Below are positions 1 to 8,019 of a stretch of 52,469 nucleotides of DNA, one piece after another. The DNA is from Streptomyces violaceorubidus (GTDB lineage Bacteria; Actinomycetota; Actinomycetes; Streptomycetales; Streptomycetaceae). The stretch covers positions 1-52,469 of the forward strand of contig NZ_JODM01000037.1 in the NCBI RefSeq assembly GCF_000717995.1, in the 5' to 3' direction. Both the position numbers and the translations under genes were made by a program. The notes beneath the pieces are model-generated. The model was given only the letters and a program-made list of their open reading frames with translations, made no database searches and was not told the origin of the DNA. Position 1 is the first letter of the stretch. Each line of letters opens with the position of its first letter.

Positions 1-50
1 AGAGGCTCAAGCCGGGCCCACTGGCCATTCGTCAGATCCCCACGTCTCAC
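1..50 (-). CDS. IS5-family transposase, N-terminal fragment
   Basis: Only the first 16 codons are present because the gene runs off the left edge. The reading MRRGDLTNGQWARLEP (GTG start) matches the N-terminal pattern 'RGDLT..QWA.LEPLLP' common to Streptomyces IS5-family DDE transposases. There is no clear ribosome binding site. The identification rests on this short stretch plus the adjoining inverted-repeat-like sequence. Whether the full element is intact cannot be judged. Confidence 0.6.
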   Translation of the reverse strand, partial: MRRGDLTNGQWARLEP

Positions 51-94
51 AGGACGTGATCATCAACGAACAAGATCCACTTTCGCAACAGGCC
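1..94 (-). mobile_element. IS5-family insertion sequence, terminal fragment
   Basis: The end of an insertion sequence, cut by the window edge. Reading leftward from position 94 it begins GGCCTGTTGCGAAAGTGG, which resembles the terminal inverted repeats of actinobacterial IS5-family elements, and about 45 bp further in lies the start of a transposase gene. The base pairs just outside (95-98) are CTAG, a likely target site. The second end lies outside the window, so the terminal repeat and target duplication cannot be confirmed here. Confidence 0.6.
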
Positions 95-532
95 CTAGCT
101 CGCCCTGCGGTGGAGGTGCAGGACGTGCAGCAGGTCGGCCACGTGCCAGTGCCGGCGTTCGCCGGACAGTCCCGGCGCCATCGGCCCCGGCGCCTCGGGC
201 ACCCGCGGCACCTCCAGGGGGCCGGCCGGGGGCACCTGGTGGGCGCCGTGGGTGGTGCCGCGCACGGAGGCGACCCGGCCCGGGCGCAGGATGCGTATGA
301 CGTGGCTGTCGCAGGCCGCACAGGTCGGCCGGGTCAGCGGAGAGGGTACGACGCGGCCGTCCGCGACGTAGAGCACGAACGCGTGGCCGTCGGTGTCCGT
401 GTGGTGCTCGATCTCGAACGACTGCTCCCAGCCGTGCCCGCAGCGCATGCAGGCGAAGGAGTACGACTCGTGGACGACGGCGGTGGCACCGGCACGTACT
501 CGGGTCCGCACGGTGCTCTCACTCATGCTCAT
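95..532 (-). CDS. Zinc-ribbon-like conserved hypothetical protein
   Basis: A 145-residue soluble protein with two CxxC pairs (CMRC about residue 30, CAAC about residue 72) that would form one treble-clef or zinc-ribbon site. The pairs flank a region rich in His and acidic residues, and the C-terminal tail is basic and His-rich. No catalytic motif is recognised. The ATG at 532 was chosen because AAGGAG lies 5-6 nt upstream; a second ATG six bases downstream is possible. The stop codon TAG lies inside the CTAG where the neighbouring IS5 element ends, so the IS sits exactly at the gene's 3' end. The family looks Streptomyces-restricted, and the function is unknown. Confidence 0.7.
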   Translation of the reverse strand: MSMSESTVRTRVRAGATAVVHESYSFACMRCGHGWEQSFEIEHHTDTDGHAFVLYVADGRVVPSPLTRPTCAACDSHVIRILRPGRVASVRGTTHGAHQVPPAGPLEVPRVPEAPGPMAPGLSGERRHWHVADLLHVLHLHRRAS

Positions 533-705
533 CCCGGCTCCTTCGGTTCGTTTGGTTCCTTCCTCCAGTGGACTCCTCCACCAGCGGGAAAGCACCAGCC
601 GCTGCCGAGTGTTTGTGCCGATTTGGGCTGCCCTTGGCAGGAGTGCCCGCTAGGTCAGGAGCGGGCCAAGGACGGGGGTGGCCGAGGTCAAGCCGAGCCC
701 TTCCG

Positions 706-735
706 ATCACCTCGTATCACCTCGTATCACCTCCT
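706..735. repeat. 10-bp direct repeat, three copies
   Basis: Three adjacent copies of ATCACCTCGT (last copy with one change) followed by two related ATC-ACC stretches. It lies in the 229-bp gap between rsmI and the zinc-ribbon gene, just downstream of the rsmI stop. No hairpin is evident. The rest of the gap shows nothing recognisable. Confidence 0.6.
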
Positions 736-761
736 ATCTCCGCGGATCACCCCGGATCCCC

Positions 762-1610
762 TCAGCTCCCCGCGTTCTTCGCCGCCACCACCGCGTCGAA
801 CACCTCCCGTTTGGGCACGCCGGCCTGGGCGGCCACCGCGGCGATCGCCTCCTTGCGCCGCTCCCCCGCCTCCTCGCGCACCCGCACCCTGCGCACCAGC
901 TCCTCGGCGCCGATCTCCTCCGGCCCCGTGTCCGGCGCTCCCTCGACGACGACGGTGATCTCGCCCCGCACCCCTTCACCGGCCCACGCGGCCAGTTCGC
1001 CGAGCCCGCCCCGCCGGACCTCCTCGTACGTCTTGGTCAGCTCCCGGCAGACGGCGGCCCTCCGGTCGGCGCCGAAGACCTCGGCCATGGCGGCGAGGGT
1101 GTCGTCGAGCCGGTGCGGGGCCTCGAAGTAGACGAGGGTCCGCCGCTCCCCGGCGACCTCGCGCAGCCGGGTCAGCCGCTCGCCGGCCTTGCGGGGCAGG
1201 AAGCCCTCGAAGCAGAACCGGTCGACCGGCAGCCCGGACAGGGCGAGCGCGGTCAGCACGGCGGAGGGGCCGGGGACCGCGGTGACCCGGACGCCGCGCT
1301 CGACGGCGGCGGCGACCAGCCGGTACCCGGGGTCGGACACCGACGGCATCCCGGCGTCGGTGACCAGCAGCACCCGGGCGCCGCCCACCAGCTCCTCGAC
1401 CAGTTCCGGCGTACGGGCGGACTCGTTGCCCTCGAAGTACGACACGACCCGCCCCGCCGGTGCGACGCCGAGCGCCTGGGTGAGCCGGCGCAGCCGCCGG
1501 GTGTCCTCGGCGGCGACGACGTCCGCGCCGGCCAGTTCCGCGGCGAGCCGGGGCGGGGCGTCCTGGACGTCGCCGATGGGGGTGCCCGCGAGTACAAGGG
1601 TTCCAGTCAC
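762..1610 (-). CDS. rsmI: 16S rRNA (cytidine(1402)-2'-O)-methyltransferase RsmI
   Basis: RsmI methylates the 2'-O of C1402 in the decoding centre of 16S rRNA using S-adenosylmethionine. The 282-residue protein has the tetrapyrrole-methylase fold motifs of the family: LAGTPIGD at residues 7-14, VTDAGMPSVSDPG at 83-95, AVPGPSAVLTALALSGLP near 112-129 and the FEGFLPRK segment. The length fits the family. The GTG at 1610 was chosen because GGGAGG sits 8 nt upstream and it places LAGTPIGD at the expected N-terminus; the open frame continues far upstream but has no family similarity there. It diverges from pmt, with about 96 bp between the starts. Confidence 0.93.
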   Translation of the reverse strand: MTGTLVLAGTPIGDVQDAPPRLAAELAGADVVAAEDTRRLRRLTQALGVAPAGRVVSYFEGNESARTPELVEELVGGARVLLVTDAGMPSVSDPGYRLVAAAVERGVRVTAVPGPSAVLTALALSGLPVDRFCFEGFLPRKAGERLTRLREVAGERRTLVYFEAPHRLDDTLAAMAEVFGADRRAAVCRELTKTYEEVRRGGLGELAAWAGEGVRGEITVVVEGAPDTGPEEIGAEELVRRVRVREEAGERRKEAIAAVAAQAGVPKREVFDAVVAAKNAGS

Positions 1611-1694
1611 TCCCCCATCCTCCCAGTCCGCCCGGAAGGGGAACGTATCCGCACCCGTCAGCCCCATGCGCGGGACGCGCACAGCGCGGTTCCC

Positions 1695-1707
1695 TACGAT
1701 GGCGCGG
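1695..1707 (+). promoter_or_regulatory. -10 element giving a leaderless pmt transcript
   Basis: TACGAT (1695-1700) lies 6 nt before the GTG start of pmt. Transcription would therefore begin at or next to the start codon, and no Shine-Dalgarno sequence is present. The -35 region is weak. Confidence 0.5.
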
Positions 1708-3452
1708 TGACCAGTACCGCGTCCTCCACGGACACCCGGCAGGGCCAGGCCCCGCACGACGAGCCGCCCACCTGGCAGCAGCGGCTGCGCCGCTTCGGCT
1801 ACACGGCGGGGCCCGCGGCCGGCGACGTCCGCGACCGGCTGGTGCCGCCGTACACGAGCCCCAGTCCGCGCCTGTGGGTCTTCCTGGGCCTGTCGAAGCC
1901 GCTCGCCGACCGGGTCGTGCGCTGGTCGGCGTGGGGCGGACCGCTGCTGGTGGCGCTGCTCGCGGGGGTGCTGCGGTTCTGGAACCTGGGCAGCCCGAAG
2001 GCGGTGATATTCGACGAGACGTACTACGCCAAGGACGCGTGGGCGCTGATCCACCGCGGCTTCGAGGTCAACTGGGACAAGAACGCCAACGACCTGATCC
2101 TGAACTCGGGCGGGAACGTCCCGATCCCGACCGACGCGGCGTACGTCGTGCACCCGCCGGTCGGCAAGTACGTCATCGGCCTCGGCGAGCTGCTGTTCGG
2201 CTTCGACCCCTTCGGCTGGCGCTTCATGACGGCGCTGCTCGGCACGCTGTCGGTGCTGCTGCTGTGCCGGATCGGCCGCCGGCTGTTCCACTCGACCCTC
2301 CTCGGGTGCCTGGCGGGCGCCCTGATGGCGCTGGACGGCCTGCACTTCGTGATGAGCCGCACCGCGCTGCTGGACGGCGTGCTGATGTTCTTCGTGCTGG
2401 CCGCCTTCGGCTGCCTGGTCGTCGACCGCGACAAGGCCCGGCGGAGACTCGCCGCGGCGCTCCCGGTGGACGAGGACGGCCGCGTCCGCCCCGACGCGCA
2501 CGTCGCGGAGACCCTCCGCCTCGGGTGGCGCCCCTGGCGCCTGGCGGCGGGCCTGATGCTGGGCCTGGCGGCGGCCACCAAGTGGAACGGCCTGTACGTG
2601 ATGGCGGCCTTCTGCGTGATGGCCGTGCTGTGGGACGCGGGCTCACGCCGCGTGGCGGGCGCCCACCGCCCCTACCGCGCGGTACTGCGCCGCGACCTGG
2701 GCCTGGCCTTCCTCTCCACGGTCCCGGTGGCCCTGGCGACGTACCTCCTCTCCTGGCTCGGCTGGATCCTCTCCCCCTCCGACGGCACCGGCGGCTACTA
2801 CCGCGACTGGGCCGCGAAGGACGGCGCGCACAGCTCCTGGTCGTGGCTCTTCCCGGACTGGCTGCGCAGCCTGTGGCACTACGAGAACCAGGTGCTGGAA
2901 TTCCACACCCACCTCACCTCGCCGCACACCTACCAGTCGAACCCCTGGAGCTGGATCGTCCTGGGCCGCCCGGTCTCCTACTTCTACGAGTCGCCCGCGG
3001 CCGGCTCGGACGGCTGCCCGGTCGACGCGGGCGAGAAGTGCGCCCGCGAAGTGCTGGCACTGGGCACGCCCCTGCTGTGGTGGGTGGGCTGCTTCGCCCT
3101 GCTGTACGTCCTGTGGCGCTGGCTCTTCCGCCGCGACTGGCGCGCGGGCGCCATCGCCTGCGGCGTGGCCGCCGGCTACCTCCCCTGGTTCCTGTACCAG
3201 GAGCGCACGATCTTCCTCTTCTACGCCGTCGTCTTCGTCCCGTTCCTGTGCCTGGCGGTGGCGATGCTGCTGGGCGCGATCATCGGCCCCCCGGGCTGCT
3301 CCGACACCCGCCGGGTCGCGGGCGCGACGGGAGCGGGCGTCCTGGTCCTCCTCATCGCCTGGAACTTCATCTACTTCTGGCCCCTGTACACGGGCACGGC
3401 GATTCCTATGGAGGAGTGGCGGGCGCGCATGTGGCTGGATACGTGGGTGTAG
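1707..3452 (+). CDS. pmt: Dolichyl/polyprenyl-phosphate-mannose--protein O-mannosyltransferase
   Basis: An integral membrane GT39 glycosyltransferase that moves mannose from polyprenyl-phosphate-mannose onto Ser/Thr of secreted proteins at the outer membrane face. The 581-residue protein has a cytoplasmic N-terminus of about 70 residues, then around eleven hydrophobic helices. The catalytic Asp-Glu pair is D103-E104 in FDETYYAKD, on the first extracellular loop, and HPPVGK follows at 149-154. A family-typical extracytoplasmic loop with WPF-like Trp-rich sequence (SSWSWLFPDWLRSLWHYE) lies mid-protein. The GTG at 1707 is preferred over upstream in-frame codons because similarity starts there. 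In S. coelicolor, Pmt is needed for phiC31 infection and for glycosylation of lipoproteins; applying that here is inference. Confidence 0.93.
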   Translation: MTSTASSTDTRQGQAPHDEPPTWQQRLRRFGYTAGPAAGDVRDRLVPPYTSPSPRLWVFLGLSKPLADRVVRWSAWGGPLLVALLAGVLRFWNLGSPKAVIFDETYYAKDAWALIHRGFEVNWDKNANDLILNSGGNVPIPTDAAYVVHPPVGKYVIGLGELLFGFDPFGWRFMTALLGTLSVLLLCRIGRRLFHSTLLGCLAGALMALDGLHFVMSRTALLDGVLMFFVLAAFGCLVVDRDKARRRLAAALPVDEDGRVRPDAHVAETLRLGWRPWRLAAGLMLGLAAATKWNGLYVMAAFCVMAVLWDAGSRRVAGAHRPYRAVLRRDLGLAFLSTVPVALATYLLSWLGWILSPSDGTGGYYRDWAAKDGAHSSWSWLFPDWLRSLWHYENQVLEFHTHLTSPHTYQSNPWSWIVLGRPVSYFYESPAAGSDGCPVDAGEKCAREVLALGTPLLWWVGCFALLYVLWRWLFRRDWRAGAIACGVAAGYLPWFLYQERTIFLFYAVVFVPFLCLAVAMLLGAIIGPPGCSDTRRVAGATGAGVLVLLIAWNFIYFWPLYTGTAIPMEEWRARMWLDTWV

Positions 3453-3470
3453 CCGGGCAGAAAGGGTCGC

Positions 3471-3497
3471 GGGGGCACAGCGGCACTCCGTGCCCCC
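3471..3497 (+). terminator. Hairpin downstream of pmt
   Basis: Perfect 8-bp stem GGGGGCAC / GTGCCCCC with an 11-nt loop, 18 bp after the pmt stop codon. There is no T-run, as is common in Streptomyces. The following 190 bp, up to the end of the toxin gene, shows no recognisable feature. Confidence 0.6.
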
Positions 3498-3687
3498 ATG
3501 GTCGGCCTCAAGGAGATGTGCATTACATGATGGCTAGGGGCGGCCGCCCCGACCACTTCCTCGGTCTCCCCCGTCTTCCGGCCGGTGGGCAGCAGCGGCT
3601 CCGCTCCCATTGCACGCTGCCCTCAACAGGGGCTACGGCTTTCCAGGAGATGCCACTGCCGCCGAGCGGGGATGAGAAGCCAGCCGA

Positions 3688-4068
3688 TCACTCGTCCAGG
3701 GCGAGGGACAGCAACCGCACCGGACGCCCCTTCCAGTCCTCGGGGCTGACGGTCGCCACCACAGCGCCGTGCGGGCGTTCCTCCGACGGCTGGGCGACAT
3801 GCTGCGTGTGAGGGAGGCCCCACCCGTCCGTGCCCGACAGGCTCAGCACAGCGCTCAGATCCAGAGGGAGGATGTCGACTGCCGGGAGCTGTGCCACATG
3901 CTCAGCCAGCCCCGGATATGTCCGGTCCGCCTCCACCAGCGCGCACGCCGCCGCGTAAAGGCGGGTCCCGGGGCTGCTGGTGGCCTGGTAGACCAAGCGG
4001 GACACCAGCGGGTTGCCTCGTAGGGAAACCAGCGCGCCGGTGTCCAGCACCATGTGCAGTTCGTTCAC
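3688..4068 (-). CDS. PIN-like toxin of a type II toxin-antitoxin pair
   Basis: A 126-residue protein with the PIN nuclease outline. LDTGALVSL near residues 8-16 supplies the first metal-binding Asp, then follow a basic helix, ALVEAD near 46-51 (Glu), a V-x-x-x-PLD strand near 70, and AVVAT/SPEDW near the C-terminus where PIN proteins carry the last acidic residues (usually TSDPxD). The C-terminal motif is degenerate, so nuclease activity is uncertain. The GTG at 4068 overlaps the antitoxin stop as GTGA, the arrangement of a translationally coupled toxin. Its position after a ribbon-helix-helix gene supports the call. Likely action is RNA cleavage when the antitoxin is lost. Confidence 0.62.
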   Translation of the reverse strand: MNELHMVLDTGALVSLRGNPLVSRLVYQATSSPGTRLYAAACALVEADRTYPGLAEHVAQLPAVDILPLDLSAVLSLSGTDGWGLPHTQHVAQPSEERPHGAVVATVSPEDWKGRPVRLLSLALDE

Positions 4069-4319
4069 GCGAACTTGGCCTCCGCGATACGGCGAGCGAG
4101 GATCGCATCCGCCTCGGCGTCGGGTGCGGCAGGGTCGTACCCGGTCCACTCCTGGAGGATCTGCCGCGTACGCTCGGCTTCCTCGGCCCGCTCGGCCGGA
4201 GTCCTGACCGCCTCCGCGAGCTGGTCGAGCCAGGCGCGCAGGCTCATCCCCTCGGCTTCGGCGACGGAGGCAAGGCGGTCACGGGTCTCGGACCGTGCTC
4301 GGATGGTGGCGTCTGACAT
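4065..4319 (-). CDS. Ribbon-helix-helix antitoxin
   Basis: An 84-residue acidic protein. The first 40 residues (TIRARSETRDRLASVAEAEG then MSLRAWLDQLAEAVRT) fit a ribbon-helix-helix DNA-binding fold: a short strand followed by two amphipathic helices. The C-terminal half is Glu/Ala-rich and probably wraps around the PIN partner encoded by the overlapping downstream gene. AAGGGG lies 7 nt upstream of the ATG. It probably represses its own promoter through the GTGTACG inverted repeat upstream. The pair is inserted between otherwise conserved core genes (pmt and the PBPs), suggesting acquisition as a cassette. Confidence 0.68.
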   Translation of the reverse strand: MSDATIRARSETRDRLASVAEAEGMSLRAWLDQLAEAVRTPAERAEEAERTRQILQEWTGYDPAAPDAEADAILARRIAEAKFA

Positions 4320-4361
4320 GCTCTGCCCCTTCCCGGGTGTAGGGCTGGATCCAGACCTCTC

Positions 4362-4394
4362 ACTTTACCCGTGTACGCACACGTACACGTACAC
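4362..4394 (-). promoter_or_regulatory. Promoter and operator of the toxin-antitoxin pair
   Basis: An inverted repeat GTGTACG (4371-4377), CACA, CGTACAC (4382-4388) is followed by a further GTACAC copy (4389-4394). On the minus strand TAAAGT (4367-4362) could be the -10 element, which puts the repeats between -10 and -35. That is the expected position for autorepression by the ribbon-helix-helix protein. Confidence 0.5.
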
Positions 4395-4482
4395 ATCACG
4401 ACTCGAGTGCGACCCGAGACGCCCCGGGTCTCCTTTTGGCCACCAATCGGAAACACCCGTACCGCTGGTCACCCCCGGCACA

Positions 4483-4517
4483 TAGAGTGCACCTACAACT
4501 ACTTCTGAACGCGTTCA
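4483..4517 (+). promoter_or_regulatory. Possible promoter and leader palindrome of the first PBP gene
   Basis: TAGAGT (4483-4488) is a candidate -10 element. A perfect 12-bp palindrome TGAACGCGTTCA (4506-4517) follows in the leader, about 40 bp before the start codon. This could be a regulator-binding site. No matching known regulator is identified. Confidence 0.35.
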
Positions 4518-4556
4518 AGAAAGCGTGCGGAAGGTCTGACGGGGAGGGGACTGCCC

Positions 4557-6179
4557 ATGGGCAGGGGGGTGAAGGTCGCCGTCATAGGCGGGGTGTTGGC
4601 CGTGATGGTGGGCGGTGCCGGGTACGGCGCCTACAACATGGTGTCCGCGCTGGACGGAGGCGGGTCCGGGACGGAGGCCAAGAGCGGGCCGCCGAGTGCG
4701 GACGAGGTCGCGGAGGCGAGCGAGAAGTTCTTCGCCGCCTGGGAGAAGGGCGACGCCACGACCGCCGCGTCGTACACCAACAACGCCTCGGTCGCCGGGA
4801 CGTTGCTGACGGCCTACGGCGAGGAGGCGCACATCGGCGGCGTCGAGATCACGCCGGGCAGGGCGACCGGCACCTCCGTACCGTTCACCGTGAAGGCGAA
4901 GGTGTCGTACGAGGGGACGACCAAGCCGTTCGGCTACGAGAGCCGGTTGACCGTGGTGCGCGGGGAGACCAGCGGGCGGCCACTGGTGGACTGGACGCCC
5001 TCCGTCGTGCATCCCGGGCTGAAGGACGGGGACACCCTGGTCACCGAGGAGTCCGCGACCCCGCAGATCCAGGCCGTCGGACGGGACGGCAGCACCGTGC
5101 TGACGAAGGAGAAGTACCCCTCGCTCGGGCCGGTCCTCGCCACCCTGCGGGAGCGGTACGGCTCCGAGGCCGGCGGCACCCCCGGCGTCGAGCTGGTGGT
5201 CCGGCACACGAGCACGCAGGCGCCGGACACCCCGCTGCTGACGCTGACCGAGGGCGAGCCCGGGAAGCTCAGGACGACGCTCAGCGCGAGCGTCCAGGCC
5301 GCGGCCGAGAAGGCGGTGAAGCGGTACGGGGAGTCCTCCGTGGTCGCGGTGAAGCCGAGCACCGGTGAGGTCCTGGCCGTGGCCAACAACCGCGCGGACG
5401 GCTTCAACGCGGCCTTCCAGGGACGCGTCGCCCCCGGCTCCACCATGAAGATCATCACCGCGGCCATGCTCATCGACAACGGCGTGACCTCGATGAACGG
5501 TCCGGCGCCCTGCCCCGACACGGCGACCTGGCAGAGCCAGACCTTCAAGAACCTGACCAACATGAAGCCCAACCCGGGTGCCACGCTGGCCAACACCTTC
5601 CTGCGTTCCTGCAACACCGGATTCATCAAGCTCATCGACGAGAAGCCGCTCACGGACGCCTCGTTGACGCAGGAGGCCGAGGAGCGCTTCGGGCTCGGGC
5701 AGGACAACTGGCAGACCGGCATCGTGTCCTTCGACGGCCGCGTCCCCGCCTCCGGGGGCCCGGACCGCGCGGCCAACGCCATCGGGCAGGGCCAGGTCCA
5801 GATGAACCCGCTGAACATGGCCTCGGTCACCGCGACGGCCATCACCGGCGAGTTCCGCCAGCCCTATCTGGTCCCGTTCGACCTGGACGACCGGGAGCCG
5901 GCCACCGCCAAGGGGCTGCCGCAGGGCACCGCCTCCCAGCTCAGGCAGATGATGCGGCTCACCGCCACCCAGGGCACCGCCGTCGAGGCGATGTCCGGGC
6001 TCCGCGGCGACATCGGTGCCAAGACCGGGTCGGCCGAGGTCGACGGGCAGGCGGTCTCCAACAGTTGGTTCACCGCCTTCCGCGACGACGTCGCGGCGGC
6101 GGCGATGACCGAGGAGGGCGGCCACGGTGGCGACGCGGCCGGGCCGATCGTCGCAGACGTGCTACGAGTCGGCGGCTGA
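4557..6179 (+). CDS. Class B penicillin-binding protein (transpeptidase) with NTF2-like N-terminal domain
   Basis: A 540-residue membrane-anchored D,D-transpeptidase that cross-links peptidoglycan stem peptides. It has a signal-anchor helix at residues 5-27, then an NTF2-like (MecA_N-type) domain (about 45-165) and a linker/dimerisation part. The C-terminal penicillin-binding domain has all three motifs intact: S295-T-M-K298, S351-C-N353 and K489-T-G491. GGAGGGG lies 7 nt before the ATG. It is followed after 112 bp by a paralogue of the same architecture, so the two arose by tandem duplication. The size fits divergent actinobacterial class B PBPs rather than FtsI. Role in apical growth or sporulation is inference. 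Confidence 0.9.
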   Translation: MGRGVKVAVIGGVLAVMVGGAGYGAYNMVSALDGGGSGTEAKSGPPSADEVAEASEKFFAAWEKGDATTAASYTNNASVAGTLLTAYGEEAHIGGVEITPGRATGTSVPFTVKAKVSYEGTTKPFGYESRLTVVRGETSGRPLVDWTPSVVHPGLKDGDTLVTEESATPQIQAVGRDGSTVLTKEKYPSLGPVLATLRERYGSEAGGTPGVELVVRHTSTQAPDTPLLTLTEGEPGKLRTTLSASVQAAAEKAVKRYGESSVVAVKPSTGEVLAVANNRADGFNAAFQGRVAPGSTMKIITAAMLIDNGVTSMNGPAPCPDTATWQSQTFKNLTNMKPNPGATLANTFLRSCNTGFIKLIDEKPLTDASLTQEAEERFGLGQDNWQTGIVSFDGRVPASGGPDRAANAIGQGQVQMNPLNMASVTATAITGEFRQPYLVPFDLDDREPATAKGLPQGTASQLRQMMRLTATQGTAVEAMSGLRGDIGAKTGSAEVDGQAVSNSWFTAFRDDVAAAAMTEEGGHGGDAAGPIVADVLRVGG

Positions 6180-6240
6180 GGCAGACCACTGGCCATGGGT
6201 GGCCCTACTGTGGTCCGCGTTGCCGGAGGCATCCGGCGCT

Positions 6241-6276
6241 GAAGGCACCGAACGCACCGAACGCACCGAACGCACC
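6241..6276 (+). repeat. 9-bp tandem repeat before the second PBP gene
   Basis: Four adjacent copies of GAACGCACC (first copy with one change). They lie between the two PBP genes, ending 15 bp before the chosen start codon. If an upstream start were used they would encode a Thr-Glu-Arg repeat. Confidence 0.7.
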
Positions 6277-6291
6277 GAGGAACGGGACGCA

Positions 6292-7995
6292 GTGGGCAGC
6301 AGAAGGGACGCCGCCACCGAGCGGCGCAGGACGAAACCCGCCGTGATCGGCAGTGTCGCCGCCGTGGTCGTGGCCGGGGCCGGATTCGGTGCCTACGCGA
6401 TGTACGGCGGCGGGGCCGACGGCGAGGACAGCGCGCGCACGAAGTCCGCGGCGGCGGCGGAGAAGGTGAAGTCGGGCCCGCTGACGGCGGCCGAGGTCAC
6501 CTCGACCGCCCAGCGGTTCCTGACCGCCTGGCAGCGGGGCGACGTGGCCGGCGCGGCCGCCGCGACCGACGACGCCGCGGCCGCGAAGGCGCTGCTCACC
6601 GGCTACACCAAGGACGCCCGCATCAAGGACGCCACCTTCACCGCGGGCACCCCGGCCGGGGAGAAGGTCCCGTTCGCCGTGAAGGCCACCGTCGCCTACG
6701 GGCAGGCGGCCGAGCCGCTGGCGTACGACAGCGCGCTCACCGTCGTCCGCCGGGAGGGCGACGGCGAACCCCGCGTCGACTGGCACGCCGCCGTCGTGCA
6801 CCCGGAGTTGAGGGACGGCGACAAGCTGGTCACCGGGAAGGCCGGCGACCCGCCGGTCAAGGCGCTGGACCGCAACGGCGTTGAGCTCACCGCCAAGAAG
6901 TACCCCTCCCTGGGCACCGTCCTGGACGGCCTGCGCGACAAGTACGGCAAGAAGTCCGGCGGCACCCCCGGCGTCGAACTGCGCGTGGTGCGCGGCGGGG
7001 CGGACGGTGACGGGAAGGGCTCCAAGGAGTCCGGCGCCGGTGACGTCTCCGACAAGACCCTGCTGGAGCTGAGCAAGGGCACCCCCGGCACGCTCAGGAC
7101 GACGCTCGACCCCGCCCTCCAGGCCGCCGCCGAGAAGCAGGTGGACGGCAGGAAGGGCGCGTCGGTGGTGCTGCTGCGCGCCTCCACCGGTGAGGTCCTC
7201 GCGGTCGCCAACGGCGGGCACGGCTTCAACACCGCCTTCCTCGGCTCACTCGCCCCCGGCTCCACCATGAAGGTCATCACGGCCTCGATGCTGCTGGAGA
7301 AGAACCTGGCGTCCGTGAACGAGAAGCACCCGTGCCCGAAGTTCTTCAGCTACGGCGGCTGGAAGTTCCAGAACGACGACAAGTTCGAGATCAAGGACGG
7401 CACCTTCAAGGCGAGCTTCGCCCGCTCCTGCAACACCGCCTTCATCAGCCAGGCCCCCGAGTTGAAGGACGACGACCTGACCAGGCAGGCGAAGGAGGTC
7501 TTCGGCCTGTCCATGAACAACTGGTCGGTCGGCGTGTCCACCTTCGACGGCAGGGTGCCGGTGGAGAGCAAGGCCCAGATGGCCGCCTCCCTCATCGGCC
7601 AGGGCGGGGTGCGGATGAACCCGCTGAACATGGCGTCGGTGTCGGCGACCGTGAAGTCGGGCAGCTTCCACCAGCCGTACCTGGTCGCCCCGTCGGTCGA
7701 CGGGCGGGCGCTCGCCACGGCCTCGCGCACCATGTCGGGCCAGACGCTCGGCGCGCTGCGCGAGCTGATGTCCTACACGGCGGCGTACGGCACGGCCGCG
7801 GAGGCGATGGCCGGGGTGAGCGGCGACGTCGGCGCGAAGACCGGCTCGGCCGAGGTCGACGGCCAGGAGAAGCCCAACGGCTGGTTCACCGCGTACCGGG
7901 GAGACCTGGCGGCGGCGGGCGTGGTCCAGCAGGGCGGGCACGGCGGCGACACCGCGGGTCCGATGGTCGCGGCGCTGCTCAAGGCGGGCGGCTGA
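6292..7995 (+). CDS. Class B penicillin-binding protein, second tandem copy
   Basis: A 567-residue paralogue of the preceding PBP. It has an N-terminal basic segment, one membrane helix (about residues 16-37), an NTF2-like domain and a transpeptidase domain with S324-T-M-K327, S379-C-N381 and K516-T-G518. Compared with its neighbour it has an extra Gly/Asp/Lys-rich loop (near residues 238-258) before the strand leading into the catalytic domain. The GTG at 6292 was chosen because GAGGA lies about 10 nt upstream and residues before it are only the repeat-encoded TER tract. Both paralogues keep the whole active site, so neither looks decayed. Division of labour between them is unknown. Confidence 0.88.
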   Translation: MGSRRDAATERRRTKPAVIGSVAAVVVAGAGFGAYAMYGGGADGEDSARTKSAAAAEKVKSGPLTAAEVTSTAQRFLTAWQRGDVAGAAAATDDAAAAKALLTGYTKDARIKDATFTAGTPAGEKVPFAVKATVAYGQAAEPLAYDSALTVVRREGDGEPRVDWHAAVVHPELRDGDKLVTGKAGDPPVKALDRNGVELTAKKYPSLGTVLDGLRDKYGKKSGGTPGVELRVVRGGADGDGKGSKESGAGDVSDKTLLELSKGTPGTLRTTLDPALQAAAEKQVDGRKGASVVLLRASTGEVLAVANGGHGFNTAFLGSLAPGSTMKVITASMLLEKNLASVNEKHPCPKFFSYGGWKFQNDDKFEIKDGTFKASFARSCNTAFISQAPELKDDDLTRQAKEVFGLSMNNWSVGVSTFDGRVPVESKAQMAASLIGQGGVRMNPLNMASVSATVKSGSFHQPYLVAPSVDGRALATASRTMSGQTLGALRELMSYTAAYGTAAEAMAGVSGDVGAKTGSAEVDGQEKPNGWFTAYRGDLAAAGVVQQGGHGGDTAGPMVAALLKAGG

Positions 7996-8019
7996 CACCC
8001 ACCGTCCGCCACCGGGTGC

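Noticed and set aside
56..958. A 300-codon plus-strand frame at the left end
   Set aside because: It runs antisense to the zinc-ribbon gene and rsmI and is Pro/Arg-rich with no recognised domain.
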